Source of the DNA: Bordetella parapertussis
Lineage (GTDB): Bacteria; Acidobacteriota; Terriglobia; Bryobacterales; Bryobacteraceae
Direction of reading: 5' to 3'
Length of the DNA stretch: 64,000 bases
NCBI GenBank assembly: GCA_943328975.2
Contig: CALQCC020000006.1
Coordinates: 1-64,000 of the forward strand
The notes under the pieces are model-generated. The model was not told where the DNA came from and made no database searches. It was given only the letters and a program-made list of their open reading frames with translations. A program made the position numbers and the translations under genes. This document shows, piece by piece, positions 26,132 through 35,163 of this stretch (the first letter of the stretch is position 1; each line of letters begins with the position of its first letter).

Positions 26132-27727
26132 CTACTTCCCCTTCTTTTGCTGCGCCCGATATTCGTCTCTTACGTCTTTGAGATGCTGTAAATCCCCGTT
26201 GTCTTCAAGACAGGCGACCTCCAGCAGTTCTTCTTGTTCCTGGTTCACAGGAATTTCAATCGTCCACGGTCGCGTGTACGCAATCGGATCGGTGACCGTC
26301 GCCCGATAGGTGATCTTCCCCACGTCAGTGGGAGTAAACCGCTCCACGATGCGGGCGGCATGACTCATCACGTCCCCTACTTCATTCAACCACGTCTTAC
26401 CGTTCATGTTGGTGGTTTCCACCACCAGTGTGTCGCCTTCCCAATGGCCCACCGAATCGCCCTGCCACAGGCGGATGCTGTCTGGAATGTGCGCTCGGCC
26501 ATCCATCGGGATCACTCGCCAGGACATGCGCTCATGCAGCACGACCACATACCCGGGTGTCTGAAGAATCTGGAACGGCGAGGGCACATAGGTCGACCGC
26601 GGAACACCGGCCACAAAGCAGTGCGCCGTGGGATCGTCGTAGCCGCGCTGGGGCGTATCGCGAGCGATGCGCTCTTCGCGCGCCCAGGGTTGGTAAGGCA
26701 ATGTTCCATCGGCCGGATCTACTACGACACCTCGCGTAGCAGGCGTGAGGAAATCGCGTCCGTGCTTTTCAAGACCGTAGTTCGCCCCACCCGCGTTGGA
26801 CGAGAAGTAACCCGACAGATCAGGCTTCCCATCCGCTCCACGGCGAATGTTGGCACCGACTTTAACTTCCGCCAGCGTGCCCGAGGGCGGCATCGGAGAG
26901 GTCGGTTTCACCGGCGACGGAGCCGAACCCGGCTGCGGATACCACGTGCGAATATCGCGCTCGAAGGCTCCGTTGGATTCTTCCGTTTCCGCCTGGCACT
27001 GATATTCCAGGATCCGGTCCATGTTCTTCTGCCGAACCAGCGGCAGGCTGATCTTCCAGGCCTTGGTGAAGACCTTGGGATCTTCGATGGTGGCTTCGTA
27101 CTGGATGGTGTCATTGTCCAGCAGCGTGTAGCGCTCGGTTACTTTCAGCGCTGCGCTATGAAAGTTGCCCGCCATGTCGAACCACGTTTTGTCGTTGTGG
27201 TCGGTGACGTCCACAACCAATGTGTCGCCTTCCCACCGGCCGCGCGAATTCCCCATCCAGGATTCGAATCCTTCATGCAGAGCCGGCTTCCCGTTGGTGT
27301 AGATCAAACGGTAAACCTGGGTCCATTCGAACGTCATCGCGACATGTTCGGCTGTTTGGAAAATCTGGAATGGAGATTCCATGTACATGATCCGAGGCAC
27401 GCCGGGGAAGTAGCACTTCGACATCGGATCGGCCGTCTGGCGATTCGTGTAGTTCTCAACTTTTTTCGCGGCGGCCCAAGGCTGATATGGAATCTCGCCG
27501 CCTTCGACGACGCCCTTGCCCGCAGGCATCCCGAACCGTGCGGCATGATCCTGCAGATCGTAAGCCGCGCGGCTGCGGGCCTGCCAAATGCCCTGCAAGT
27601 TCGGCTTACCCGCCGCCGTCCGCGGCAGGGTGGATCCAGCTCGTGGGGCTTGCTGGGCCGACGCGGACCCCGCGAACATGACCACGGCTAACAGTGCGCA
27701 GGGCACTCTCACGGACCAGGAAAACAT
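26132..27727 (-). CDS. Large secreted hypothetical protein with internal duplication
   Basis: A signal peptide (CALLAVVMFAGSASAQQ) leads into two homologous halves of about 200 residues, near residues 40-250 and 310-520. Each has GVPR followed by SPFQI(F/L)QT, then a WEGDTLVV(D/E)(V/T)T core, KTW and a late VTERYTLLD or VERFTPTD segment. The halves are connected by a Pro-rich linker. This looks like a duplicated beta-rich domain. It is widespread in Acidobacteria beside DUF6152, but its activity is unknown to me. The promoter is probably in the 102 bp before 27830. Confidence 0.7.
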   Translation of the reverse strand: MFSWSVRVPCALLAVVMFAGSASAQQAPRAGSTLPRTAAGKPNLQGIWQARSRAAYDLQDHAARFGMPAGKGVVEGGEIPYQPWAAAKKVENYTNRQTADPMSKCYFPGVPRIMYMESPFQIFQTAEHVAMTFEWTQVYRLIYTNGKPALHEGFESWMGNSRGRWEGDTLVVDVTDHNDKTWFDMAGNFHSAALKVTERYTLLDNDTIQYEATIEDPKVFTKAWKISLPLVRQKNMDRILEYQCQAETEESNGAFERDIRTWYPQPGSAPSPVKPTSPMPPSGTLAEVKVGANIRRGADGKPDLSGYFSSNAGGANYGLEKHGRDFLTPATRGVVVDPADGTLPYQPWAREERIARDTPQRGYDDPTAHCFVAGVPRSTYVPSPFQILQTPGYVVVLHERMSWRVIPMDGRAHIPDSIRLWQGDSVGHWEGDTLVVETTNMNGKTWLNEVGDVMSHAARIVERFTPTDVGKITYRATVTDPIAYTRPWTIEIPVNQEQEELLEVACLEDNGDLQHLKDVRDEYRAQQKKGK

Positions 27728-27829
27728 GCGATCTCCTCAACCTTAGGCGCAATTCAAACGGTGAAAGCGCGTTGTAAAAACAACTCTGATGATACACGAC
27801 GTGCCAGAGGGGATGTGAGGTTACCGGCG

Positions 27830-28600
27830 CTAGAGGGAGGGCCGAGTCGCAACATAGACGCCCCAGGCAATTAGCCCCGCCCCCGACGCGCGCGCCAGCC
27901 AGTTTCCGCCCGGCATCAGCCGTTCGAGCAATACCAGGACGGAGAGTGCGATCACCCACGTCAGGTCCATCACGCCGGTGACGAACAACAGCGCCATCAG
28001 AGCCCAGCAACAGCCCATGCAGCAGATACCGTGACGGAAGCCCACTCGGAAGGCCCGTGTCAGGCCTGGCTCGATACAGCCGCGGATCATGGCTCCCGAA
28101 GTTCGACAGTGTCCCAGGCACACACGTTTCCAAGGCGTGAACTGGAAAACTCCAGCGACGCACAGCAGCATGGCGTTGAACATCGGACTCCGGGAAATCA
28201 TCAGGGGAGACAGGATCGCAGTCTGGTGCAAAGCGTATTGGGCGGCCGTTGCGACAGCACTGAAAAGCGTCCAGGAGGCGAGATAGCCGCCGACGAACCA
28301 GGCCGTGGCCGTATGCGGCGAACACTGGTCACAGGCTCGGCTGGCGGAGGCGAACGTCAACGTCAGGGGAGTGATAGATGGCAGCATCATCGCCGCCATC
28401 ATCACCGCCCACATAACGAAGAGCAGCCAGAACTCGGTCGGCGTCCATGCACCCCCATGGGGCATCCACATGTTGGGAGCCTGAGCCATGTGGTACATGT
28501 CCCACGCGCCACGAGCCGTGTAATACCAAGCAGGAACGGCTAGCGTCGCAAGTCCGGTCAGCGTAATGAGGCGGTCCCGTCGTTGCAAGGACGCCCCCAT
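27830..28600 (-). CDS. DUF2182 membrane protein
   Basis: The 256-residue protein has about six transmembrane segments. The family signature WAVMMAAMMLPSITPL is present in the second segment, with Met residues typical of this predicted metal-binding membrane family. A pair of Cys-containing loops is also seen (CDQCSPH and CMGCCWALM). The family is often found with copper or mercury handling genes, but none is adjacent here. It starts one base after tpiA ends on the same strand, so the two may be cotranscribed. Confidence 0.85.
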   Translation of the reverse strand: MGASLQRRDRLITLTGLATLAVPAWYYTARGAWDMYHMAQAPNMWMPHGGAWTPTEFWLLFVMWAVMMAAMMLPSITPLTLTFASASRACDQCSPHTATAWFVGGYLASWTLFSAVATAAQYALHQTAILSPLMISRSPMFNAMLLCVAGVFQFTPWKRVCLGHCRTSGAMIRGCIEPGLTRAFRVGFRHGICCMGCCWALMALLFVTGVMDLTWVIALSVLVLLERLMPGGNWLARASGAGLIAWGVYVATRPSL

Positions 28601-28601
28601 G

Positions 28602-29351
28602 TCAGGCGTTCACAATAGCAGCGAACGACTTCGGATCCAGACTGGCACCGCCCACTAACGCGCCATCAATCTCATCCTGCTCTTTGAGCGCCGCGGCATT
28701 TTCGGGTTTCACGCTGCCACCGTAGAGGATGCGACACTCCGCCGCAGCCTCGGCGCCAAAATGCGCTTTCACTCGCGCCCGCAAGAACGCATGGGCCTCG
28801 GACGCCATCTCCGGCGTGGCCGTGCGCCCCGTGCCGATAGCCCACACTGGTTCGTAGGCGATCACGACCCGCGCAAACTGCTCCGGCGTGAGTCCGGCCA
28901 GTCCGCCCTGGAACTGCTCTTCGAGCACCGCGCCGGTCTGCCCGGCTTCACGTTCATCCAGCCGTTCACCGACGCACACGATCGGTTTTAGTCCCGAATC
29001 GATCGCGGCGACCGTCTTCTTGAACACCGTGTCGTCCGTCTCGCCGAAGTATTGACGCCGCTCGCTGTGGCCGATGATCACCCACTGGCAGCCAATCGCC
29101 AGCAACATGGGCGCGGACACTTCGCCTGTATAGGCACCTTCCTTGAGCCAGAAAACATCCTGCGCTCCCACTTCCACACTGGTCCCGCGCACTGCGGCAA
29201 TCGCAGCGGGCAGGGCGACGAAGGGCGGGCACAGAACAATTTCCGTGCGTCGCGTTTCTTTAATGAGAGGAGCCAGCTCGTTGAGGAAGGACGAGGCCTC
29301 GTGGGCACTCTTGTACATCTTCCAGTTGCCGGCAATGACCGGAGTTCGCAT
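28602..29351 (-). CDS. tpiA: Triosephosphate isomerase
   Basis: This glycolytic enzyme interconverts dihydroxyacetone phosphate and glyceraldehyde 3-phosphate. The 249-residue TIM barrel has the N-terminal AGNWKMYK with the active-site Lys, the catalytic His in IGHSERR, the catalytic Glu in AYEPVWAIGTG and the phosphate-binding YGGSVKPEN and GGASLDP. All active-site residues are intact. The ATG at 29351 gives the standard N-terminus. Confidence 0.97.
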   Translation of the reverse strand: MRTPVIAGNWKMYKSAHEASSFLNELAPLIKETRRTEIVLCPPFVALPAAIAAVRGTSVEVGAQDVFWLKEGAYTGEVSAPMLLAIGCQWVIIGHSERRQYFGETDDTVFKKTVAAIDSGLKPIVCVGERLDEREAGQTGAVLEEQFQGGLAGLTPEQFARVVIAYEPVWAIGTGRTATPEMASEAHAFLRARVKAHFGAEAAAECRILYGGSVKPENAAALKEQDEIDGALVGGASLDPKSFAAIVNA

Positions 29352-29376
29352 ACTACCTTGAGAGTACCAGGGTGCC

Positions 29377-30327
29377 CTAAACGGAACGAAGCTCGGCTGG
29401 CCGAAAGTTTGTCTGGACGTCGCGGATGGCTTCGCCGCGCTGGTCGATGCGGGCTTCTTCGATCACGCCTTGCCGGTCCGCAGCCAGCTTCAGGTATTGG
29501 ATCTTCGCAGGATCCAGGCCCATCACGCGGCAGCAGGTGGCGTCCACGGCGGCCAAGTCAGCTCCCATCGCGATGATACCTGCGGCTTTCGGCGTTCCGC
29601 CCACGGGGCCGTTGCCTTCCATGCCTAGGACGCCATCCACGATTGCGAAGCTGCGCCGGAAGATCCGTGCTAGTTCGGTGGCCGCTTTGGGCGTCCCTAG
29701 TCCGTGCGCCTTCTCTTGCGGCCAACCGTACACCGATCCAGGGATCAGTCCAAAGAGATTGGTCATCGAAAGCGCTGCGCCCATGCGGGAATCGGTCTTC
29801 ATCTTAGCGATGGAGACAACCAGATCCGCCCGCAAGGCGGTCGTCGGCAAATAGATCTCCGAGCCATCCGAGAGACCTTGCACCGGAGAAACGTCATCCC
29901 CATTCAGGTCCACGAAAACGTCGTCAAAGTTGGGGATCCGGTCGCGGTATCCAGCAGCTTCGGCCAAAGCGTAGGTATCGCGATGGGACTCTGGAGCATC
30001 CCCGATGCGCACTTCCGCCGCACCCAATTCCTGAAATGCCGCGAAGGCGGCCGCCACAACGGCCACGTGCGTATTCGTGAATTCGTCGCTGGTGAATCCA
30101 GCCAGATTGGGCTTCAAAAGCACCTTTTGGCCGGTAACATCCACACCACTGCCGCGCAGGCCTTCCAGAAGCGAAGCCGCCAGATCGTCGCCGTAAGAGG
30201 AAACCCTCCGCAGCGTGACCAACGAACGCATATCGCGCCGGGGAGCCGATTGCCGTCCGCCGCGAAACCCCGCGTAGCCGGTCAACAGGCCCGCAGCCGC
30301 TAGGGGGATAAACTCACGCCGGTTCAT
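29377..30327 (-). CDS. DUF362 domain protein with Tat-like signal
   Basis: The 316-residue protein begins MNRREFIPLAAAGLLTG, a twin-arginine leader, so it is probably exported folded. The DUF362 domain follows, with VLLKPNLAGF, a central RIGDAPESHRDTYA stretch and KMKTDSRMGAALSMTNLFGL, cited as KMKTDSRMG. DUF362 proteins are iron-sulfur- or metal-associated and related to lactate racemase-like folds, but here no Cys cluster is visible. Its start overlaps the stop of the squalene-cyclase-like gene by four bases, so the two form a coupled pair. Confidence 0.82.
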   Translation of the reverse strand: MNRREFIPLAAAGLLTGYAGFRGGRQSAPRRDMRSLVTLRRVSSYGDDLAASLLEGLRGSGVDVTGQKVLLKPNLAGFTSDEFTNTHVAVVAAAFAAFQELGAAEVRIGDAPESHRDTYALAEAAGYRDRIPNFDDVFVDLNGDDVSPVQGLSDGSEIYLPTTALRADLVVSIAKMKTDSRMGAALSMTNLFGLIPGSVYGWPQEKAHGLGTPKAATELARIFRRSFAIVDGVLGMEGNGPVGGTPKAAGIIAMGADLAAVDATCCRVMGLDPAKIQYLKLAADRQGVIEEARIDQRGEAIRDVQTNFRPAELRSV

Positions 30328-31070
30328 GCAGCCACCTCCATTTGGAACAAACGGTAGTTTCCATCGCTTGCCGCCAAGGCTTCCAACGCCACGATGGCGA
30401 GATTGCGCGGTAGCGCCGCGCCCTCCTTCGGATCGCCAACTTCAACACCATTCACGCGCAGACCAATCGTGATCCATGCCCGTGTAAGAGGAGAGGTGGT
30501 TTCCGCCGCCCATTGCTCGGCCAAAGGCACCAGCCCCCGCACCTGGCTAGATCCGTGCAGGCCGGCCAACGCGGGGCCGCACGTTTCCGGGCTCAGTTTA
30601 TCCGCCAATAGAAAGTTCTCCGCGCGACCTGCTTTAGGCACTTCGACCCCAGCTTTTCGCAAAGCCAGAACAGCTAGAGCCGTCGGCTCGACGGCAGATA
30701 GATCCCCCCGCCGCCACGACCAGGCTCCGTCTTTTCCGTTGTTGTGCAGCCACTCTAGTCCCTTGCTCACCGCCGCATTCTGGCCACCCCGGCTCGCGCC
30801 GAGAATCACGCCTAAAGCGGTCGTCCAATTCGCGCCTGGCACATCCGCCGCCGGTTTCCAGCCTCCCGAGGTCAACTGCCAGCCCCGGATGAGGGCCCAG
30901 GCCCGGTCCGCCTCCGGTTGTCCATGCAGAGCCAACGCAGCGTACACCGTCGGCTCCACCCATGATGCGGTCTTGCCGGCGTAGAAGGACCACCCCCCGT
31001 CCGGATTCTGCGTCTTGCGGAGCTTGTCCAGCCGCCCGGCTAAGTACGTTGATGGAGTCGAGATAGCCAC
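30324..31070 (-). CDS. Squalene-cyclase / prenyltransferase-repeat protein
   Basis: The 248-residue protein contains several QW-type repeats of the terpenoid cyclase/protein prenyltransferase alpha-toroid: NPDGGWSFY, LTSGGWKPA, WSWRRGDLSA and the helices between them. It is far shorter than a real cyclase and lacks the DxDD acid motif, so a scaffold or pseudo-enzyme role is more likely. No signal peptide is visible. It is coupled to the DUF362 gene by a four-base overlap. A 9-bp inverted repeat lies in the 176-bp region upstream of it. Confidence 0.72.
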   Translation of the reverse strand: MAISTPSTYLAGRLDKLRKTQNPDGGWSFYAGKTASWVEPTVYAALALHGQPEADRAWALIRGWQLTSGGWKPAADVPGANWTTALGVILGASRGGQNAAVSKGLEWLHNNGKDGAWSWRRGDLSAVEPTALAVLALRKAGVEVPKAGRAENFLLADKLSPETCGPALAGLHGSSQVRGLVPLAEQWAAETTSPLTRAWITIGLRVNGVEVGDPKEGAALPRNLAIVALEALAASDGNYRLFQMEVAA

Positions 31071-31118
31071 GATTCCTCTATCGGCATGGTGGCCGGGAAA
31101 CTTGTGGGTACTCTTTTG

Positions 31119-31160
31119 AACCAGTACTTAAAGGTCTAAACCCTTGGAACGGTACTGGTT
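31119..31160. repeat. Inverted repeat between divergent genes
   Basis: AACCAGTAC at 31119-31127 and GTACTGGTT at 31152-31160 form a perfect nine-base dyad with a 24-bp spacer. The site lies 49 bp upstream of the squalene-cyclase-like gene and 87 bp before the DUF5658 gene. It could be an operator for a dimer contacting two helical turns apart, or a stem-loop in the leader of the + gene. No matching copy was noticed elsewhere in the window. Confidence 0.4.
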
Positions 31161-31246
31161 ACGCTGCTCCATTTACGCCCCACGGTTCCTCCCCTACAGT
31201 GGGTCAGATACTATTCGAAAGGGCAAATCACCGGGTGAACCAAGCC

Positions 31247-31522
31247 ATGCTGCAATATTCTTACTTACAGGTGTTGGACTTCCTTACCACCGTCGCGTTC
31301 TTGCTGCAGGGCGTGAGAGAGGGCAACCCGATGGTCCGGTTTGCACTGGAATACGCACCGAATCCGCTGGGCGGCCTGTTGATCGTCAAGCTGTTGGCAG
31401 TCGGCCTGGGCCTCTACTGCTGGAAGGTCGGCAAACAGCGCCTGCTCACGCGCATGAATATCATGTTCGCGATCGTGGTGGCCTGGAACCTGGGTGCCCT
31501 GATTATGGGTTCTGTAGCCTAA
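31247..31522 (+). CDS. DUF5658-type small membrane protein
   Basis: About 91 residues from the ATG at 31247 (a GTG at 31199 would add 16). Three hydrophobic segments are visible: YSYLQVLDFLTTVAFLLQ, GGLLIVKLLAVGLGLYCW and IMFAIVVAWNLGALIMG. The D in VLDFLTT and the ENP-like GNPMVRF loop fit the DUF5658 family of short membrane proteins, whose function is unknown. The stop is two bases from the rnhA stop on the other strand. Confidence 0.65.
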   Translation: MLQYSYLQVLDFLTTVAFLLQGVREGNPMVRFALEYAPNPLGGLLIVKLLAVGLGLYCWKVGKQRLLTRMNIMFAIVVAWNLGALIMGSVA

Positions 31523-31524
31523 CC

Positions 31525-31959
31525 CTACACGCCCTCGCGGGCGGCCCGCGTGGCTAATTCGTCACAGCGGTTATTATCGACGTGGTCGGCGTGGCCCTTG
31601 GTCCACGTCCACTCGATGCGGTGCGGCCGAGCCAACTCGTCGAGTTCTACCCACAGGTCCTTATTCACCACAGGCTTCTTGGCGGCCGTCAGCCAACCGT
31701 TGCGTTTCCAGCCCAAAATCCACTTCGTGATGCCGTTCTTGACGTATTCGGAATCCGTCACCACCTCGACTTCGCAGACCTCTTTCAGGAACTTGAGGCC
31801 CTCTATCGCCGCCGTTAATTCCATCCGATTATTGGTTGTCTGCGGAACCGCTCCGGACAATTCTTTGGCATGGTCGTTGTAGCGTAAGATACAGGCCCAG
31901 CCTCCAGGACCGGGGTTTCCGATGCAGGCGCCGTCAGTGATCAATTGGATGCGTTTCAT
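31525..31959 (-). CDS. rnhA: Ribonuclease HI
   Basis: RNase HI degrades the RNA strand of RNA-DNA hybrids. The 144-residue protein has the four acidic catalytic residues in their usual places: TDGACIGNPGPGG (Asp), MELTAAIEGL (Glu), VVTDSEYVKNG (Asp) and the terminal NNRCDELATRAA (Asp). The His loop WTWTKGHADH is also present. Length is standard for bacterial type 1 enzymes. Confidence 0.97.
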   Translation of the reverse strand: MKRIQLITDGACIGNPGPGGWACILRYNDHAKELSGAVPQTTNNRMELTAAIEGLKFLKEVCEVEVVTDSEYVKNGITKWILGWKRNGWLTAAKKPVVNKDLWVELDELARPHRIEWTWTKGHADHVDNNRCDELATRAAREGV

Positions 31960-32001
31960 CTTGTATACGTGTTAGCCGAGCATCTTCTATCATAAGAGAC
32001 A

Positions 32002-32823
32002 GTGGACGACCAGAGCCAATTCGACGAGAGCACTACTCCGGAAGCGCCTCCTTTTAACGAGGAAAGCGCTGCCCAGCCGTGGAACCTGGTTCCGGTCACC
32101 GCCGCGGACCACGCCAAGGGCAAGCAACGCAGGGTGGTTCTGATTGCCACGGCGGCAATCCTGATACTGGGTTTGGCCATGTGGATCTACAAACGCAACG
32201 TAGACCCCATTTACGCGCTGGACGCCTTCGACGCAGGCGAGCGGTTGCTCAAGAATGCGCGTTACTCGCAGGCCATCGTCTCCTTTGATCGGGCCATCAG
32301 CTACAAGTCTGACTTTGCCGAAGCCTATACGATGCGCGGTCGCTCCAACATCGCGTTGGCGAGACCGGTGGCCGCAATTCCGGATTTCACCAAGGTGATT
32401 GAGCTTCGTCCCAAAGATCCGCAAGCATGGCTGGACCGCGGCTCTGCCCATATGACCTTGCTGGAATGGCCGGAGGCCTTGGCCGATTTCGGCCACGCCC
32501 TCGAACTGGACCCGAAACTAGCGTTAGCGTACAACCTGCGCGGTAGTGCGGTGCGCGCCATGGGCGATCCCCGCAAGGCTGCTGCTGATTTTGACCGCGC
32601 GGTCGAACTGCTGCCCAATATGGACAACATCTTTCAGCGCGGGGCCACCTACCAGATTTTGGGGCAACACGAAACCGCGATCGCCGACTTCAGCCGCGTG
32701 ATCAGCTTTGAACCGGGTAGCGCACAAGCCTATTTCGCACGCTCACAGTCGTTCCGGGCATTGGGCGACAACGCGGCCGCGGATCGCGACCATCGCACAG
32801 GCCGAATCCTAGACGGTCGGTAA
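32002..32823 (+). CDS. Membrane-anchored TPR protein
   Basis: A GTG at 32002 starts a 273-residue protein. A short acidic cytosolic segment precedes one transmembrane helix (VVLIATAAILILGLAMWIY, residues about 47-65), followed by five or six tetratricopeptide repeats such as YSQAIVSFDRAISYKSDFAEA and PEALADFGHALELDPKLALA in shortened form ALADFGHALELDP. The repeats probably face the periplasm and bind partner proteins. The last 15 bp overlap the convergent dusB gene. Confidence 0.82.
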   Translation: MDDQSQFDESTTPEAPPFNEESAAQPWNLVPVTAADHAKGKQRRVVLIATAAILILGLAMWIYKRNVDPIYALDAFDAGERLLKNARYSQAIVSFDRAISYKSDFAEAYTMRGRSNIALARPVAAIPDFTKVIELRPKDPQAWLDRGSAHMTLLEWPEALADFGHALELDPKLALAYNLRGSAVRAMGDPRKAAADFDRAVELLPNMDNIFQRGATYQILGQHETAIADFSRVISFEPGSAQAYFARSQSFRALGDNAAADRDHRTGRILDGR

Positions 32824-33849
32824 CGCGACCTCAATCGCGGGATTCGCCAGTTCCTCTTCAAAGAACCGGTCCACGGCATCCACAATCGGCTGAGCCTCGT
32901 GGAGCGTATAGATTTGAGCCCGCAGTTTGGATCCATTGCGCACCCCGTGGGTGAAATACGTCGCGAACTGCTTCATCTTGCCCACTCCATCCGCCGAACC
33001 CCGATCGACCAGCATCGAGTAGTAGAGCCGCATGATGTCGTAACGGTCTTGCTCCGATGGGATCTCATAGGCGCCCGTTTTGACGTAGCTCTCGATCTGG
33101 CGGAAAATCCACGGATTGGACGAAGCGGTCCGCCCCACCATTACCGCGTCGCAGCCGGTTTCCTTGACCATGCGTACCGCATCCTGCGGCGTTACGATGT
33201 CACCATTACCGATGACAGGGATCTTCACCGCAGCCTTGACCTCGGCAATGCGCGTCCAATCGGCGAATCCCGCGTAACCTTGCTCGCGAGTGCGGGGATG
33301 CAGCGCTACGGCGGCCACGCCGCAATCCTCGGCGAGTTTGGCCATTTGCACGTGTACCAACTCCCGATCGCTCCAGCCCGCCCGGAACTTCATCGTCAAC
33401 GGAATATTGATCGCCCCGCGCACTTTGCGCAGCAACTCTTCCACCAGCGGTAAGTCCCGTAGTAAGCCCGAACCACCGTTACAACGTACGACTTTCTTGA
33501 CCGGGCAGCCGAAGTTGATATCGATAATGTCGAAGCCCTGATCCTCGCAATAGCGAGCGGCGTCGGCCATCACCTCGGGATCGGCTCCGAATAACTGCGC
33601 CGAAATCGGGTGTTCTTCCGGATCGAAGTGGAGGTAACGGAATGTCCGGGTCGGCTTGCCCGATTTGGAGAATGACCTGGCTGTCGCGACGATCCCATGG
33701 GAACTGGTGAACTCCGTCATGATCAACCCGCAACCCGACTGGGCACGAATCAGCCGCCGGAACACTGTATCGGTCACACCCACCATGGGCGCGAGTACGG
33801 TGGCTGGCTGAAGCTTGATAGGTCCGATCTGAAACGACTCTGGGAACAT
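32809..33849 (-). CDS. dusB: tRNA-dihydrouridine synthase B
   Basis: DusB reduces uridine in the tRNA D-loop with FMN and NADPH. The 346-residue TIM barrel has LAPMVGVTDTVFRRL near the N-terminus, DINFGCPVKKVVRCNGGSGL with the catalytic Cys (cited as NFGCPVKKV), LHPRTREQGY for the FMN phosphate, IGNGDI and the late MVGRTASSNPWIF. The C-terminal helical RNA-binding domain is complete. It meets the TPR gene tail to tail with a 15-bp overlap. Confidence 0.95.
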   Translation of the reverse strand: MFPESFQIGPIKLQPATVLAPMVGVTDTVFRRLIRAQSGCGLIMTEFTSSHGIVATARSFSKSGKPTRTFRYLHFDPEEHPISAQLFGADPEVMADAARYCEDQGFDIIDINFGCPVKKVVRCNGGSGLLRDLPLVEELLRKVRGAINIPLTMKFRAGWSDRELVHVQMAKLAEDCGVAAVALHPRTREQGYAGFADWTRIAEVKAAVKIPVIGNGDIVTPQDAVRMVKETGCDAVMVGRTASSNPWIFRQIESYVKTGAYEIPSEQDRYDIMRLYYSMLVDRGSADGVGKMKQFATYFTHGVRNGSKLRAQIYTLHEAQPIVDAVDRFFEEELANPAIEVALPTV

Positions 33850-34021
33850 CTATCTTCAGTGTAAACCCGCGGCAGCGCTGTCAGCGCGCCGATCTTCCCC
33901 CCAGCTCCCCCCGGGGTTCGGGGCCCATGCCCCACCAAACAGCGCGAAATAACCCACTCCCACCGAACTTCTCAACGCCAACCCGTCAGAACTTCGGCAT
34001 TCATCGTGCTAATAACTTTGC

Positions 34022-35140
34022 ATGACCAAGAGAATCAGCATCGCAACACTCGAAAGCATTGCAGGAAAGAAAGGGCCTTGCCTCACGGTAGTGGTGCCAG
34101 ACCATCATCCGGGTATGCCCGAAGCGTCCCAACGTAACCATATTCGAACACTGGTGAAGGCGGCCAAGCAACGGGCTGTTGCGATTCCGACGGCGGCGTG
34201 GCCCCCTGATTTTGAGAATCCTCTGGAAGAACTTGCGACCTCCCTTCCCACGGGCGGCGGGCCGGGGCTCGCCATCTATCGCACTCCGGATTCCCTCGAG
34301 TCCTTTGCCGTAGAGGGCGATTCCGCCAAGGCAGTCCTCGCCAGCCATCCGTATGTGATGCCGCTACTGACTCCGGCCTACGCCACGCACAATCTAGTGG
34401 TTCTGGGTCTCAGCAGCAAACATCTGAAATTGCTCGAATACGTGGATGGCGCCTGCAAGCAGATCGACCTACCGGCGGGAATTCCCACCAGCATGGCAGT
34501 CGTGGGCCAATCTCATAGCGGCGGCGAGCAGGGTGAGAACCGGACACCGGCCGGTTCCAGCGCGGGTAACATGGCTGGCGTGCGCTTCGGCACAGGCGGA
34601 GCTCGCGAGACGGCCCGTGAAGCGATGGAGCACTATTGCGCCCTGATCGATCAAGGCTTGCGGCCGATGCTCCACAACCGGCCCCTGCTGCTGATGGGCG
34701 TTAAGGAAGAGATCGCGGCCTACCGGCGCGTCTCGCACTACGACTTCCTCATGCATGCCGAAGTGGACGGCAACATCGAGACCTTCACACCGGCACACAT
34801 CGCGACACTCGCATCCAAGGCGGCATTAGGGGAATACCAGCGTTTGGGAGAAAGAACGTACGCCGATTTCCGGGAAATGCGCGACCGCGCACGCACCGCC
34901 AACGATGCCCACGAAGTCCTGAAGGCAGCGGCCGCCGGCCGGGTTCACAAACTGGTCGCACGCGGAGGCACCGAATTACTTGGGCCCTTGGACGCGGATT
35001 TGAACAACGCACACCTTCCCAGTGAGGATCTGGTGAACGCAGCCGTCGTCGAAACTCTGCGCCACGGTGGCCAGGTATATCTGCTGCCGGCGGAACAGAT
35101 GCCCATCACCGAATCGGTGTGCGCCATCCTGCGTTACTAA
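34022..35140 (+). CDS. baeRF-type (bacterial archaeo-eukaryotic release-factor-like) protein
   Basis: The 372-residue cytosolic protein has the layout of baeRF family 3-like proteins: an N-terminal alpha/beta domain (SIATLESIAGKKGPCLTVVVP), then a central LVVLGLSSKHLKLLEYVDG segment resembling the baeRF 'LF..d....l.e' core, and a C-terminal eL30/eRF1-like domain (GRVHKLVARGGTELLG; VNAAVVETLRHGGQVYLLP, cited as ETLRHGGQVYLLP). The family is predicted to act at stalled ribosomes or in stress. It heads a tight run of stress-type genes on the same strand. The family call is from memory of patterns, so moderately sure. Confidence 0.7.
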   Translation: MTKRISIATLESIAGKKGPCLTVVVPDHHPGMPEASQRNHIRTLVKAAKQRAVAIPTAAWPPDFENPLEELATSLPTGGGPGLAIYRTPDSLESFAVEGDSAKAVLASHPYVMPLLTPAYATHNLVVLGLSSKHLKLLEYVDGACKQIDLPAGIPTSMAVVGQSHSGGEQGENRTPAGSSAGNMAGVRFGTGGARETAREAMEHYCALIDQGLRPMLHNRPLLLMGVKEEIAAYRRVSHYDFLMHAEVDGNIETFTPAHIATLASKAALGEYQRLGERTYADFREMRDRARTANDAHEVLKAAAAGRVHKLVARGGTELLGPLDADLNNAHLPSEDLVNAAVVETLRHGGQVYLLPAEQMPITESVCAILRY

Positions 35141-35163
35141 CACCCTAAGAGGAGGTTCTCGTC

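Noticed and set aside
33850-34021. Small RNA or tRNA in the CCCCGGGG-rich gap
   Set aside because: GC-rich pairing is expected by chance here and no cloverleaf could be drawn.
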